64,000 nucleotides of DNA from Pseudomonas orientalis (GCF_001439815.1 NZ_JYLM01000001.1:806001-870000); one strand, 5' to 3'; positions 38,054-46,366 are shown, counted from the stretch's first letter. Program-made: numbers and translations. Notes: generated by a model from the letters alone, not told the origin.

Positions 38054-39517
38054 ATGTTAGTTTCTTCCACGTCACCGTCATTGGTTCCTTATACCTTGAC
38101 GACCGCGCCGTCGAGTACATCAACAATCAACACCGACACAGAGCGCGCTCGCGGGACGATGCCGAAGGCACCCGTCAACCTCTCCGGTGGAGTGCCCGTG
38201 GAGCGCAGCAGTAATGGGATTTTATTTACGCGTGATGCCCAGTTTATCGAGCATGATAATGAGCTATATCGCGTAAAAAACCCTTACTACACTAATTACG
38301 TCGCCGCTGAAGAAGTGGTAATGGGTAATCTGTTCTCGATGACCGGCTTGGGCGCGCCCAAGATGATGCTGTGCAATGGTTGTGAAGGTTTTTTTGACTT
38401 TAATAAAACCACCAGAAGGGACTTTTCCGCGAATGCGGACTTGTCAAAATTTGCGTGTGTTGCGTCCAAGGTCGAGCCGAGCTTCAAGGACCTCGGTACA
38501 TTCCTGTTAGATACAAAGGTGATGCCTGAATTACTCAAGGCCGAAGGTGAAAAGTCGCTCATCAGCGCGCCAGCCGTCAAGAAAGTCATCGATTCTTATC
38601 ATGCGCTCGTTCAGTCCTATAACAAAGCGGACAGCCGTCTTGAAGATATTTATCAAGCTTTTCCTGACGGTCAGCATCGGCAGGCGCCGGGCGTGCTGGA
38701 TAAAGTAAAGGCTGAAAACCTGATCAAGTTTTCGGTACTGGAGAAACTCAATGACTTGCTGCCGCCAGAACTCAAGCAGGAACAGCAGCAGCACTACTTT
38801 GCCTCGCGGTTGATTAACAATTGGGATTACCTGAATTTTTCATTTTGCAATTTTGGTTATTTTCAACCCGACACGGCTAACGACCAATACAGGGGCATGA
38901 CCGTTGATTTTGGCGGGAGCGGGACGTTGGGATTTGGCGGGCTTTCCAAGGCGGAGAGTTTTGAGCGTGCAACCCAGGGCGCGCGCCCGGAAAATCCGTT
39001 GCAATCGACCAGCTTGTTCGAGCGTAAGGATTCCACATTCTCCAGCGATTTCCCGCCCTCGCTGACGGGCATCAGCACCATCCCGCGCAGCAGGCCGCTT
39101 CTTTCCACCATCAAGGATATGGTCAAGACCGAAAACGATATTTATGAGGCCAAAAATATCCAGACCCACGAAAAGGCCCTTGGGCCTGCTCTTGAAGTGG
39201 CCTACAGATTATCGGTATTGCCCGAGCACGCACTCCAGCAGTTTTTTACCGAAAACTGGGTGGCGGGCGGTCAGGACTTCCCGTACCGCGACAAGAGCCC
39301 GGAACACAATTTCGACACACAACAAATGACCACCATCATGGCCGACAGGAAGAACGCCTTTATCGATCAATTCGGGCGGCGAAATATTGAACGCTGGGAA
39401 GCTAATAACCCTGAGCGCGCAGCACAGGCGAGGGCTGAGGTGGAGCATGCGGTCAATAGCGTGGTCGAGGGCAAGTATGAGGTCAGACCCCTTGGCGCTG
39501 GTAGCCAGACCATCTGA
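38054..39517 (+). CDS. Unrecognised protein with kinase-fold landmarks
   Basis: 487 aa from ATG 38054, with AGAGG 8 bases upstream (an in-frame ATG at 38048 is possible). Residues 1-45 are rich in Ser/Thr/Pro. A kinase-like core is suggested by ELYRVKNPYY (K75), YVAAEEVVMGNLFSMTGLGA (E86/E87, then a Gly-Ala-Pro turn), ASRLINNWDYLNFSFCNFGY (250-269; N255, D258, N261 as catalytic-loop candidates) and TVDFGGSG (D285 as metal ligand). This order resembles HipA/PI4K-like and effector kinases rather than classical HRD kinases. No membrane segment is seen. It is 126 bases after the DcpS-like gene on the same strand, with equally low GC. Function unknown; kinase activity is inference. Confidence 0.5.
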   Translation: MLVSSTSPSLVPYTLTTAPSSTSTINTDTERARGTMPKAPVNLSGGVPVERSSNGILFTRDAQFIEHDNELYRVKNPYYTNYVAAEEVVMGNLFSMTGLGAPKMMLCNGCEGFFDFNKTTRRDFSANADLSKFACVASKVEPSFKDLGTFLLDTKVMPELLKAEGEKSLISAPAVKKVIDSYHALVQSYNKADSRLEDIYQAFPDGQHRQAPGVLDKVKAENLIKFSVLEKLNDLLPPELKQEQQQHYFASRLINNWDYLNFSFCNFGYFQPDTANDQYRGMTVDFGGSGTLGFGGLSKAESFERATQGARPENPLQSTSLFERKDSTFSSDFPPSLTGISTIPRSRPLLSTIKDMVKTENDIYEAKNIQTHEKALGPALEVAYRLSVLPEHALQQFFTENWVAGGQDFPYRDKSPEHNFDTQQMTTIMADRKNAFIDQFGRRNIERWEANNPERAAQARAEVEHAVNSVVEGKYEVRPLGAGSQTI

Positions 39518-39559
39518 CGCGGCGTGTTGCAGGCTTTCCATAAAGCGCCGCCCGGTTCA

Positions 39560-39579
39560 GCTGTTGGTAGCGCAACAGC
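39560..39579. promoter_or_regulatory. Candidate enhancer-binding site upstream of the sigma-54 promoter
   Basis: GCTGTTG-N6-CAACAGC, perfect 7-bp arms, about 85-100 bases upstream of the -24 element at 39662. The position suits a bacterial enhancer-binding protein such as SfnR. A partial second site (AAACAGCGCTTGTTT) lies at about 39612-39627. Confidence 0.55.
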
Positions 39580-39660
39580 AATTGAACATTTTGCTGCCCG
39601 GAGATCGCGAAAAACAGCGCTTGTTTCTACAGCCTGTTGATTTTCAGGGTGATTTATAAA

Positions 39661-39676
39661 TGGCACGGCTCCTGCA
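39661..39676 (+). promoter_or_regulatory. Sigma-54 (-24/-12) promoter of the sfnB cluster
   Basis: TGGCACGGCTCCTGCA: GG at 39662-39663, exactly 10 bases, GC at 39674-39675, close to the RpoN consensus TGGCACG-N4-TTGCA. The predicted start is near 39687, giving a short leader before the sfnB ATG at 39714. Confidence 0.85.
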
Positions 39677-39713
39677 AAGTCTCCGTTATTCATCCGGAGC
39701 CTGGAGTCGGCCC

Positions 39714-40910
39714 ATGTCAGCTCACCCTCACTACTCAGCCCATATCATCCGCTCGGACGCGGAGGCCATCGAGGTTGCCACGCGGCTGGCGGCGCGGTTT
39801 GCCGTGGAGGCCAGCGAGCGCGACCGTGAACGGCGCCTGCCCGTGGCGGAACTCGACGAGTTCTCCGCCAGTGGCCTGTGGGGTATCACCATTCCCAAGG
39901 CCTACGGCGGCGCCGAGGTCTCTTATGTGACCGTGGCCGAGGTGATCAAGCTGATCTCCGCCGCCGACCCTTCGCTGGGGCAGATTCCGCAGAACCACCT
40001 CGGCGTGGTGGATATCCTCCTGCAAACCGCCACTGAGGAGCAGAAGCGCTACTACTTCGACAAGGTCCTGGCCGGCTACCGTTTCGGCAACGCCTTCTCC
40101 GAAGCCAAGAGCAAAAACGCCGGTACCTTCGACACGCAGATTCGCGTCGACGGCGACTCCGCCCGCATTGACGGTGAAAAGTTCTACTGCACCGGCGCGC
40201 TGTTTGCGCACATCGTGCCGACCGTCGGGAACAACGAGCACGGTCAGGCGCTGATTGCCTTCATCGAACGCGATGCGCCCGGCCTCACGGTGATCGACAG
40301 TTGGGACGGCTTCGGCCAACGCACCACCGCCAGCGGTGGGGTGACCCTCCACGCTGTGAGCGTGCCCTCGAGTGCGGTCATCCCCGCACACCTGGCGTTT
40401 GACCAACCCACCGCCAACGGCCCGATCTCGCAGATTATTCAGGCGGCGGTCGATACCGGCATCGCGCTGGGGGCGTTGGAGCAGGCGAAGATTCATGCCC
40501 GCCAGGCACGGCCCTGGATCGACAGCCAGCAGGACCACGGTTGGCAAGACCCGTTCACCCTTGCCGCCATCGGCGACCTGGCGTGGCGCGTGCACGGCAC
40601 CGAGGCGATTCTCGCCAAGGCAGGCCGGGCGGTCGACCTCGCTCTCGCCGAACCGAATGAAGACACCGTCGCCAATGCCTCGCTGATCGTCGCCCAGGCC
40701 AAGGTGCTGTCCGCCGAAACAGCCTTGCTCGCCGGCAGCAAACTCTTCGAGCTGGCCGGCACTCGCTCGGTCACCGGCAAGCACAACCTCGACCGTTTCT
40801 GGCGTAACGCCCGCACCCATACCTTGCACGACCCGGCGCGCTGGAAATACCACTTGATCGGTAACTTCGTGCTCAACGGCGTGAAGCCTGCACGCCACGC
40901 CTGGAACTGA
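39714..40910 (+). CDS. sfnB: SfnB-type sulfur acquisition oxidoreductase (acyl-CoA dehydrogenase fold)
   Basis: 398 aa from ATG 39714, with GGAG 7 bases upstream; an earlier in-frame ATG overlaps the -24/-12 promoter. The flavin monooxygenase/acyl-CoA dehydrogenase fold is recognisable: SGLWGITIPKAYGGAEVSYV near 55-74, NAFSEAKSKNAGTFDTQIRV near 127-146, and a C-terminus with WRNARTHTLHDPARWKYHLI, the DszC/SfnB-type ending. SfnB proteins take part in use of dimethyl sulfone and other organosulfur compounds when sulfate is scarce. It is the first gene of a rightward cluster with an LLM monooxygenase and an ABC importer under a sigma-54 promoter. Confidence 0.85.
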   Translation: MSAHPHYSAHIIRSDAEAIEVATRLAARFAVEASERDRERRLPVAELDEFSASGLWGITIPKAYGGAEVSYVTVAEVIKLISAADPSLGQIPQNHLGVVDILLQTATEEQKRYYFDKVLAGYRFGNAFSEAKSKNAGTFDTQIRVDGDSARIDGEKFYCTGALFAHIVPTVGNNEHGQALIAFIERDAPGLTVIDSWDGFGQRTTASGGVTLHAVSVPSSAVIPAHLAFDQPTANGPISQIIQAAVDTGIALGALEQAKIHARQARPWIDSQQDHGWQDPFTLAAIGDLAWRVHGTEAILAKAGRAVDLALAEPNEDTVANASLIVAQAKVLSAETALLAGSKLFELAGTRSVTGKHNLDRFWRNARTHTLHDPARWKYHLIGNFVLNGVKPARHAWN

Positions 40911-40923
40911 GGAAGCAAACCCG

Positions 40924-41250
40924 ATGACCGCACTGAACCATGCGCGCCAACTGCTGGAAACCACCCGTCGCTTTGTCGAGCGCAGCGACGACCCTTACGT
41001 GATCAGCCGCTTCGGCGACTTGCAGATTCGTGTCGACGTGGCCGCCGCCCTGTTCGAGCGTGCCGAAACCGACCCGAGCCCGGTGGCCGTCACCGAGGCG
41101 CAAATCGCTGCCGCCGAGGCCCTTATCGCCGCCAGCAATGCTGAGTTCGAATTGACCGGCCAACGCACCGCGCTGCCGTCATCGGTCGATGATCCGTTGC
41201 GCTGGAAGTACCGGATCGTCGGCAACTACCACCTCAACGGAGTGCTTTGA
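40924..41250 (+). CDS. Stand-alone C-terminal fragment-like protein of the dehydrogenase fold
   Basis: 108 aa. It resembles only the C-terminal helical domain of acyl-CoA dehydrogenase/SfnB-type enzymes: its end, LRWKYRIVGNYHLNGVL, closely parallels the SfnB end ARWKYHLIGNFVLNGVK. No FAD- or substrate-binding domain is present. Yet the frame has a proper start, sits 13 bases after sfnB and overlaps the LLM gene start by one base (TGATG), so it is translated as part of the operon. It may be a relic of a second dehydrogenase copy or a small partner subunit. I do not know its function. Confidence 0.7.
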   Translation: MTALNHARQLLETTRRFVERSDDPYVISRFGDLQIRVDVAAALFERAETDPSPVAVTEAQIAAAEALIAASNAEFELTGQRTALPSSVDDPLRWKYRIVGNYHLNGVL

Positions 41251-42683
41251 TGGCTCGTGTAATTCGCCTTAATGCTTTCGACATGAACTGTGTCGGCCAC
41301 CAGTCACCTGGTTTGTGGGCTCACCCTCGCGACCGATCCTGGCAATACAAGGACCTGGAATACTGGACGGACCTGGCGAAAATTCTCGAACGCGGCAAGT
41401 TCGACGGGTTGTTCATCGCCGACGTGCTGGGCATCTACGACGTCTACAACGGCAACGGCGACGCAGCGATTCGCCAGGCGACGCAAGTGCCGGTCAATGA
41501 TCCGCTGTCGCTGATCGCACCGATGGCCCTGGTCACCGAACATCTGGGATTCGGCCTGACTGCCTCGCTGTCCTTCGAACATCCGTACCCGTTCGCACGC
41601 AGGCTTTCCACCCTCGATCACCTGACCAAAGGCCGGATCGGCTGGAACATCGTCACCTCCTACCTGGAAAGCGGTGCCAGGAATCTCGGGCAAAAAGCCC
41701 AGACCGAACACGATGCACGCTATGACTACGCCGAAGAATACCTGCAGGTTTGCTACAAACTCTGGGAAGGCAGCTGGGAGGAGGGCGCGGTACTGCGCGA
41801 CCGCGAGCGCCGAGTGTTCAGCGACCCGCGCAAGATCCACGAGATTCGGCATGCGGGCAAACACTTCCAGGTGCCCGGCATCCACCTGTGCGAACCCTCG
41901 CCGCAGCGCACGCCGGTGCTGTACCAGGCCGGCGCCTCCAGCCGCGGCAAGCAATTCGCCGCCGAACAGGCCGAGTGCGTGTTCGTGGCCGCGCCGTCCA
42001 AGGTGCTGCTGAAAAAGACCGTCGCGGATATCCGCCGGCGCGCGGCCGAGGCGGGGCGTGATCCGCGCAAAATCCTGATCTTCAACCTGCAGACGGTGAT
42101 CGTCGGCGAGACCGACGCGCAGGCCAAGGCCAAGTTCGACGACTACAAATCCTATGTCAGCTACGAAGGCGCGATGGCGCTGATCTCCGGCTGGACCGGC
42201 ATCGATTTCAGCCAGTTCAAACCGGACGAGCCGCTCAAGCATGTGCACACCAACGCCATCCAGTCGGCGGTGGAAGCCTTTTCCACGGCCGATCCCGACA
42301 AGGTCTGGACGCCGAATGAACTGGCCAACTGGGTCGGCATCGGCGGCTTTGGCCCGCTGTTTGTCGGCGGGCCGCAGACCGTGGCGGACCTGCTGCAGGA
42401 ATGGGTGGAGGAGACCGATGTGGACGGCTTCAACCTGGCCTACGCGCTGACCCACGAGACCTTTGTCGACGCCGTGGAGTGGCTGGTGCCGGAGCTGCAG
42501 AAGCGTGGCGTGTACAAGACCGAATACGCCCAGGGCACGTTGCGCGAGAAGTTGTTTGGCGAGGGGCCGAGGCTGGGCGCCAATCACCCCGGCGCCGGCT
42601 ACCGCGACCTGTCCGACTCACACAAAACCCCTGTGGGAGGGGGCTTGCCCCCGATAGCGGCAGGTCAGGCAAAGGTGTTCTAA
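41250..42683 (+). CDS. LLM-class flavin-dependent monooxygenase (NtaA/SnaA/DszA family)
   Basis: 477 aa. A class C flavin monooxygenase using reduced FMN, here probably for C-S cleavage of an organosulfur compound. Family features: LNAFDMNCVGHQSPGLWAHP at the start, FDGLFIADVLGIYDVYNGN near 52-70, SLSFEHPYPFARRLSTLDHL near 112-131 and TKGRIGWNIVTSYLESGARN near 132-151. The normal domain ends at about GYRDLSDSHKT (residue 460). The last 17 residues (PVGGGLPPIAAGQAKVF) are encoded by the first arm and loop of a REPIN, so the native stop has been lost. No flavin reductase gene is nearby; it must be supplied elsewhere. Confidence 0.87.
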   Translation: MARVIRLNAFDMNCVGHQSPGLWAHPRDRSWQYKDLEYWTDLAKILERGKFDGLFIADVLGIYDVYNGNGDAAIRQATQVPVNDPLSLIAPMALVTEHLGFGLTASLSFEHPYPFARRLSTLDHLTKGRIGWNIVTSYLESGARNLGQKAQTEHDARYDYAEEYLQVCYKLWEGSWEEGAVLRDRERRVFSDPRKIHEIRHAGKHFQVPGIHLCEPSPQRTPVLYQAGASSRGKQFAAEQAECVFVAAPSKVLLKKTVADIRRRAAEAGRDPRKILIFNLQTVIVGETDAQAKAKFDDYKSYVSYEGAMALISGWTGIDFSQFKPDEPLKHVHTNAIQSAVEAFSTADPDKVWTPNELANWVGIGGFGPLFVGGPQTVADLLQEWVEETDVDGFNLAYALTHETFVDAVEWLVPELQKRGVYKTEYAQGTLREKLFGEGPRLGANHPGAGYRDLSDSHKTPVGGGLPPIAAGQAKVF

Positions 42684-42721
42684 CTGACCCACCGCCATCG
42701 GGGGCAAGCCCCCTCCCACAG
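42631..42721. repeat. REPIN, GTGGGAGGGGGC-type, overlapping the LLM gene
   Basis: Inverted REP pair (CTGTGGGAGGGGGC ... GCCCCCTCCCACAG). The LLM monooxygenase reading frame continues 53 bases into it and stops at TAA 42681-42683 in the loop. Confidence 0.92.
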
Positions 42722-42794
42722 TTGCCCTGTGTCGTTTTGAACATTTCAGCCAGCGGACCACCGCACGCTTAAACACCCAATAGGAGTCATCCCT

Positions 42795-43643
42795 ATGAGC
42801 GTGCCCGAACCCAAAGCCGCCCTGGAACGCCTGCACCACTGGGCACAGCTCACACCGCTGCAGGTCGCGCTGCGCCACAAACGCCAGGGCCAATGGCATG
42901 CCTGGCGCTGGATCGACGTGTTGCGTGACGTCGAACGGGTGGCTGACGGCTTGCGCCAGCAGGGTTTCAGCGAACAGTCGCGGCTGGCGCTCAGCGGCGC
43001 GTTTGAGCCGAACCTGCTGTTGCTGGCGCTGGCCGCCCAATCCGTGGGCGGGCAGGTGCTGACGCTGGCCGATGATCTGGATCCGCAAGCCCTGGAGCAA
43101 CAGCTATGGCGCCTGCATTCCAGCCACGCCTGCGTTCAAGGTCGCCAAGCCGATTGGGCATTCGTCCAGCGGCTGGACTTCGTTCAACTGCTCGGCCCGG
43201 TCGACCCGGCGCAACGCGTGCAACGCTGGTGGCAATCCAGCGCTGAAGCCGTGTTGTGGAGCGAGGAGGGTACTCACTGGCAGGGCGGTCTTGCCGTGGT
43301 GCTGGAGCAGTGGCTCGACAGCGGCCACGGCCTGGCGTTTCCGGAGACCCTGGCTTCGGCGCGACGCGACCGCAGCGAAATCGCCCCCACCGGCCTGCTG
43401 CTGTCACCCGAACGTTTGCAGCATTTGGCCGATGAGATCGAAAGCCGCCTCGCCGCCCACGGTACCTGGCGTCGACGTCTGTGTGACTGGGCCATCGCCC
43501 ATCCGCAAAGCGGCCTGCGCCGGTTGCTGAAAAACCGGGTGCGCAAGGTGCTCGGTTTCCAGCGCCTGGCCTATATCTGGCAACCGCTTAAAACCACTGC
43601 CGAGCCAATCTGGCTGGCCGAATTCAAACGGGACATTGCATGA
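42795..43643 (+). CDS. Remnant long-chain acyl-CoA synthetase-like protein, lacking the ATP-binding core
   Basis: 282 aa. Residues 10-95 match the N-terminus of AMP-binding long-chain acyl-CoA synthetases (TPLQVALRHKRQGQWHAWRW, RVADGLRQQGFSEQSRLALS). Residues about 205-265 match the segment after the P-loop in LC-FACS enzymes (RRRLCDWAIAHPQSGLRRLL, RVRKVLGFQRLAYIW). The TSGTTG-x-PKG P-loop and the whole C-terminal domain are missing, so adenylation is not expected. A full-length ligase often occupies this place in HAAT-type ABC operons, so this looks like an in-frame deletion derivative. The frame remains open and overlaps the next gene by 4 bases (ATGA). Confidence 0.72.
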   Translation: MSVPEPKAALERLHHWAQLTPLQVALRHKRQGQWHAWRWIDVLRDVERVADGLRQQGFSEQSRLALSGAFEPNLLLLALAAQSVGGQVLTLADDLDPQALEQQLWRLHSSHACVQGRQADWAFVQRLDFVQLLGPVDPAQRVQRWWQSSAEAVLWSEEGTHWQGGLAVVLEQWLDSGHGLAFPETLASARRDRSEIAPTGLLLSPERLQHLADEIESRLAAHGTWRRRLCDWAIAHPQSGLRRLLKNRVRKVLGFQRLAYIWQPLKTTAEPIWLAEFKRDIA

Positions 43644-44410
43644 GCCAGGCCATTTTGCAGGTGCGCGATATTTCGCTGTCGTTCAAAGGCGTCAAGGCGA
43701 TCAATGCGTTGTCTTTCGAGGTGCGGCGCGGCGAGATCTGCGCACTGATCGGGCCCAATGGCGCAGGCAAGAGTTCGTTGCTCAATGTGATCAACGGTGT
43801 GTACCGCTTCGATGCCGGTGAGATTGTGTTCGAGGCGCAGCACTTGCACCGGGTCGACCCGCTGGGCGCCGCACGCCTGGGCATCGGCCGTACCTTCCAG
43901 AACAATGCGCTGTTCAAGAAAATGAGCGTGCTCGACAACGTCCTCACCGGCCTGTCGCGGCATATGCGCACCAGCCTGATCGAACAGGCCCTCGGCCTGC
44001 CCCGTGCGCGGCGTGAAGCGCAAGCGTTTCGCCTGCGCGGGCAGGGCATCCTGGAATTTCTTGAGCTGCAAGCACACCGCGATGTGCCGGTGGGCAACCT
44101 GTCCTACGGTCTGCAAAAGCGCGTGGAGTTGGGCCGCGCATTGATCGCCGAACCCAGTCTGTTGCTGCTCGACGAACCCATGGCCGGCATGAACGCGCAA
44201 GAGAAACAGGACATGGCGCGCTTTGTCGCCGACGTCAATCGCGACCTGGGCACCACCGTGGTGTTGATCGAGCACGACATGGGCGTGGTCATGGGCCTGT
44301 CCGACCATGTGGTGGTGCTTGACTACGGGCGCAAGGTCGGCGACGGCACGCCGGCCCAGGTGCAGGCCAACCCCGACGTGATCGCGGCCTATCTGGGAGC
44401 GGTGCACTGA
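43640..44410 (+). CDS. LivG-type ABC transporter ATP-binding protein
   Basis: 256 aa. Walker A GPNGAGKSSLLNVINGVYRF (residues 38-57), Q-loop FQNNALF near 91, signature LSYGLQKRVELGRALIAEPS near 154-173 (variant of LSGGQ), Walker B LLLLDEPMAGMNAQEKQDMA near 174-193, and switch His in IEHDMGVVM. The family uptake substrate is usually a branched-chain amino acid, amide or similar. Within this sulfur-type cluster an organosulfur substrate is more plausible. It overlaps the permease gene by 1 base. Confidence 0.9.
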   Translation: MSQAILQVRDISLSFKGVKAINALSFEVRRGEICALIGPNGAGKSSLLNVINGVYRFDAGEIVFEAQHLHRVDPLGAARLGIGRTFQNNALFKKMSVLDNVLTGLSRHMRTSLIEQALGLPRARREAQAFRLRGQGILEFLELQAHRDVPVGNLSYGLQKRVELGRALIAEPSLLLLDEPMAGMNAQEKQDMARFVADVNRDLGTTVVLIEHDMGVVMGLSDHVVVLDYGRKVGDGTPAQVQANPDVIAAYLGAVH

Positions 44411-45291
44411 TGATCTTTTTCTTCGAAACCCTGCTCGGCGGTTTGCTCGCCGGCACCCTGTACTCGCTGGTCGCCATCGGCTTCGTGCTGATCTACAAGG
44501 CCAGCGGCGTGTTCAATTTCGCCCAGGGCGCGATGCTGCTGTTTGCCGCGCTGACCTTCGTCAGCCTGCACGACCAGGGCGTGCCGTTTGCCCTGGCGCT
44601 GCTGCTGACGGTGGGGGTGATGAGCGTCGGCGCCTTGCTCATCGAGCGGCTGGTGTTACGTCCGCTGGTGAACCGTTCGCAGATCACCCTGTTCATGGCC
44701 ACGCTGGGCCTGTCGTTCATCATCGAAGGCCTGGCCCAGGGCCTGATGGGCTCGCAGGTACGCGCGCTGGACCTGGGCATCGATGACGTGCCGCTGTTTG
44801 TCGGCCCGCTGATGCTCAGCCAGTTCGACCTGATCGCCGCGGCGGCCGCCGTGGTGCTGGTGACCGTCCTCGCGCTGCTGTTCAACAAGACCCGCATCGG
44901 CGTATCGCTGCGCGCGGTGGCGGATGACACCACGGCGGCGCTGTCCATCGGCATCAACCTCAACCGGATCTGGCAGATCGTCTGGGCGGCGGCCGGCATC
45001 GTCGGGCTGGTCGCGGGGCTGCTATGGGGCGCGCGTCAGGGGGTGCAGTTCTCGTTGTCGCTGGTGGTGCTCAAGGCCTTGCCGGTGCTGATCATCGGCG
45101 GCTTTACCTCGATTGGCGGGGCGATTGCCGGCGGGCTGATCGTCGGCGCCGCCGAGAACCTCGCCGAGGTGTATATCGGCCCGTTGATCGGCGGCGGTAT
45201 CACGCCGTGGTTCGCCTATGTATTGGCGCTGGCCTTCCTGTATATCCGTCCCGCCGGCCTGTTCGGCGAGCGCGCCATCGAGCGAGTCTGA
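44410..45291 (+). CDS. LivH-type ABC transporter permease
   Basis: 293 aa, about eight transmembrane helices. The branched-chain amino acid permease pattern is clear: LLAGTLYSLVAIGFVLIYKA near 13-32, NFAQGAMLLF near 37, and a C-terminal SLVVLKALPVLIIGGFTSIG / GAIAGGLIVGAAENLAEVYI. It forms half of the inner-membrane channel with the LivM-type protein encoded 4 bases further on. The strongly coupled spacing indicates one operon from sfnB onward or from the ABC genes. Confidence 0.9.
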   Translation: MIFFFETLLGGLLAGTLYSLVAIGFVLIYKASGVFNFAQGAMLLFAALTFVSLHDQGVPFALALLLTVGVMSVGALLIERLVLRPLVNRSQITLFMATLGLSFIIEGLAQGLMGSQVRALDLGIDDVPLFVGPLMLSQFDLIAAAAAVVLVTVLALLFNKTRIGVSLRAVADDTTAALSIGINLNRIWQIVWAAAGIVGLVAGLLWGARQGVQFSLSLVVLKALPVLIIGGFTSIGGAIAGGLIVGAAENLAEVYIGPLIGGGITPWFAYVLALAFLYIRPAGLFGERAIERV

Positions 45292-45295
45292 AAGC

Positions 45296-46345
45296 ATGTC
45301 GATTCCCGTCGTTCAAGCAACCGCGCCACTCGTGCTGGTGCAACGCCGTATTCCCTGGGGCCTGCTCGGTCTGCTGGCCCTGGCCTTTGTCGTGGTGCCG
45401 CTGTGGGGCAACGACTATTGGCTCAACGCGATCCTGATCCCGTTTCTGGTGCTGTCCCTGGCCGGGCTGGGCTTGAACCTGCTGACCGGCTACACCGGGC
45501 AGACATCGGTGGGGGCGGCGGGTTTCATGGCGGTGGGCGCGTTCGCCACCTACGGGTTTTTGCTGCGCCTGCCCGAACTGGGCTTGCCGGTGGCGCTGCT
45601 GGGCGGCGGGATTATCAGCGCGTGGGTGGGCCTGTTGTTCGGCCTGCCCAGTTCGCGGATCAAGGGCTTCTACCTGATGGTCACGACGCTGGCGGCGCAA
45701 TTCTTTCTTGAGTGGCTGTTCGTCAAGTTCCCCTGGTTCTATAACTATGGCTCGTCCGGGACCATCTCCGCACCGCAGCTGACGCTGTTGGGTCACGACC
45801 TCAACACGCCGTTGGGACGCTACTGGCTGACCCTGGTCACGGTGCTGCTGCTGACCTGGACTGCCGTCAACCTGGTGCGCAGCCAGGTCGGGCTCAACTG
45901 GATGGCGATCCGCGACATGGACACCGCCGCCGCCGTGGTCGGCATCCCGGTGGTGCGCTACAAGCGCCTGGCGTTCGCGGTCAGCTCGTTCTACCTAGGG
46001 ATTGCCGGTGCGCTGTGGGCATTCGCCTACCTGGGCACGGCCAGCGCCGGCAGCTTCGATATCAACCGCTCGTTCCAGATCCTGTTCATCATCATTATCG
46101 GTGGCATGGGCAGCATTGCCGGCAATTTCGTCGGCGCGGCCTTCATCAGCCTGCTGCCGATCCTGCTCAGCCACGCCGGGCAGGCGCTGTTCGGCGGCTC
46201 GGTCGATGCCGGGCAGTTGCAGAACCTGCAGAAAATCATTTTTGGCGTGTTGATCATCGTGTTCCTGATCAAGGAACCCGAGGGCCTGATTCGCCTGTTG
46301 CACACCCTGCGTGACCGCCTGCGGCAATGGCCGCTGCGTTTCTAA
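45296..46345 (+). CDS. LivM-type ABC transporter permease
   Basis: 349 aa from ATG 45296 (MSIPVVQATAPL), the only start compatible with the preceding stop at 45291. About nine transmembrane helices. Family motifs: GLNLLTGYTGQTSVGAAGFM near 60-79, AVGAFATYGFLL, an AIRDMDTAAAVVGIPVVRYK segment near 203-222, and GGMGSIAGNFVGAAFISLLP near 267-286. It is the second permease of the HAAT-type importer and is followed after 21 bases by the binding-protein gene. Confidence 0.9.
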   Translation: MSIPVVQATAPLVLVQRRIPWGLLGLLALAFVVVPLWGNDYWLNAILIPFLVLSLAGLGLNLLTGYTGQTSVGAAGFMAVGAFATYGFLLRLPELGLPVALLGGGIISAWVGLLFGLPSSRIKGFYLMVTTLAAQFFLEWLFVKFPWFYNYGSSGTISAPQLTLLGHDLNTPLGRYWLTLVTVLLLTWTAVNLVRSQVGLNWMAIRDMDTAAAVVGIPVVRYKRLAFAVSSFYLGIAGALWAFAYLGTASAGSFDINRSFQILFIIIIGGMGSIAGNFVGAAFISLLPILLSHAGQALFGGSVDAGQLQNLQKIIFGVLIIVFLIKEPEGLIRLLHTLRDRLRQWPLRF

Positions 46346-46366
46346 CCTTCCTTCAAGAGAACTTCC

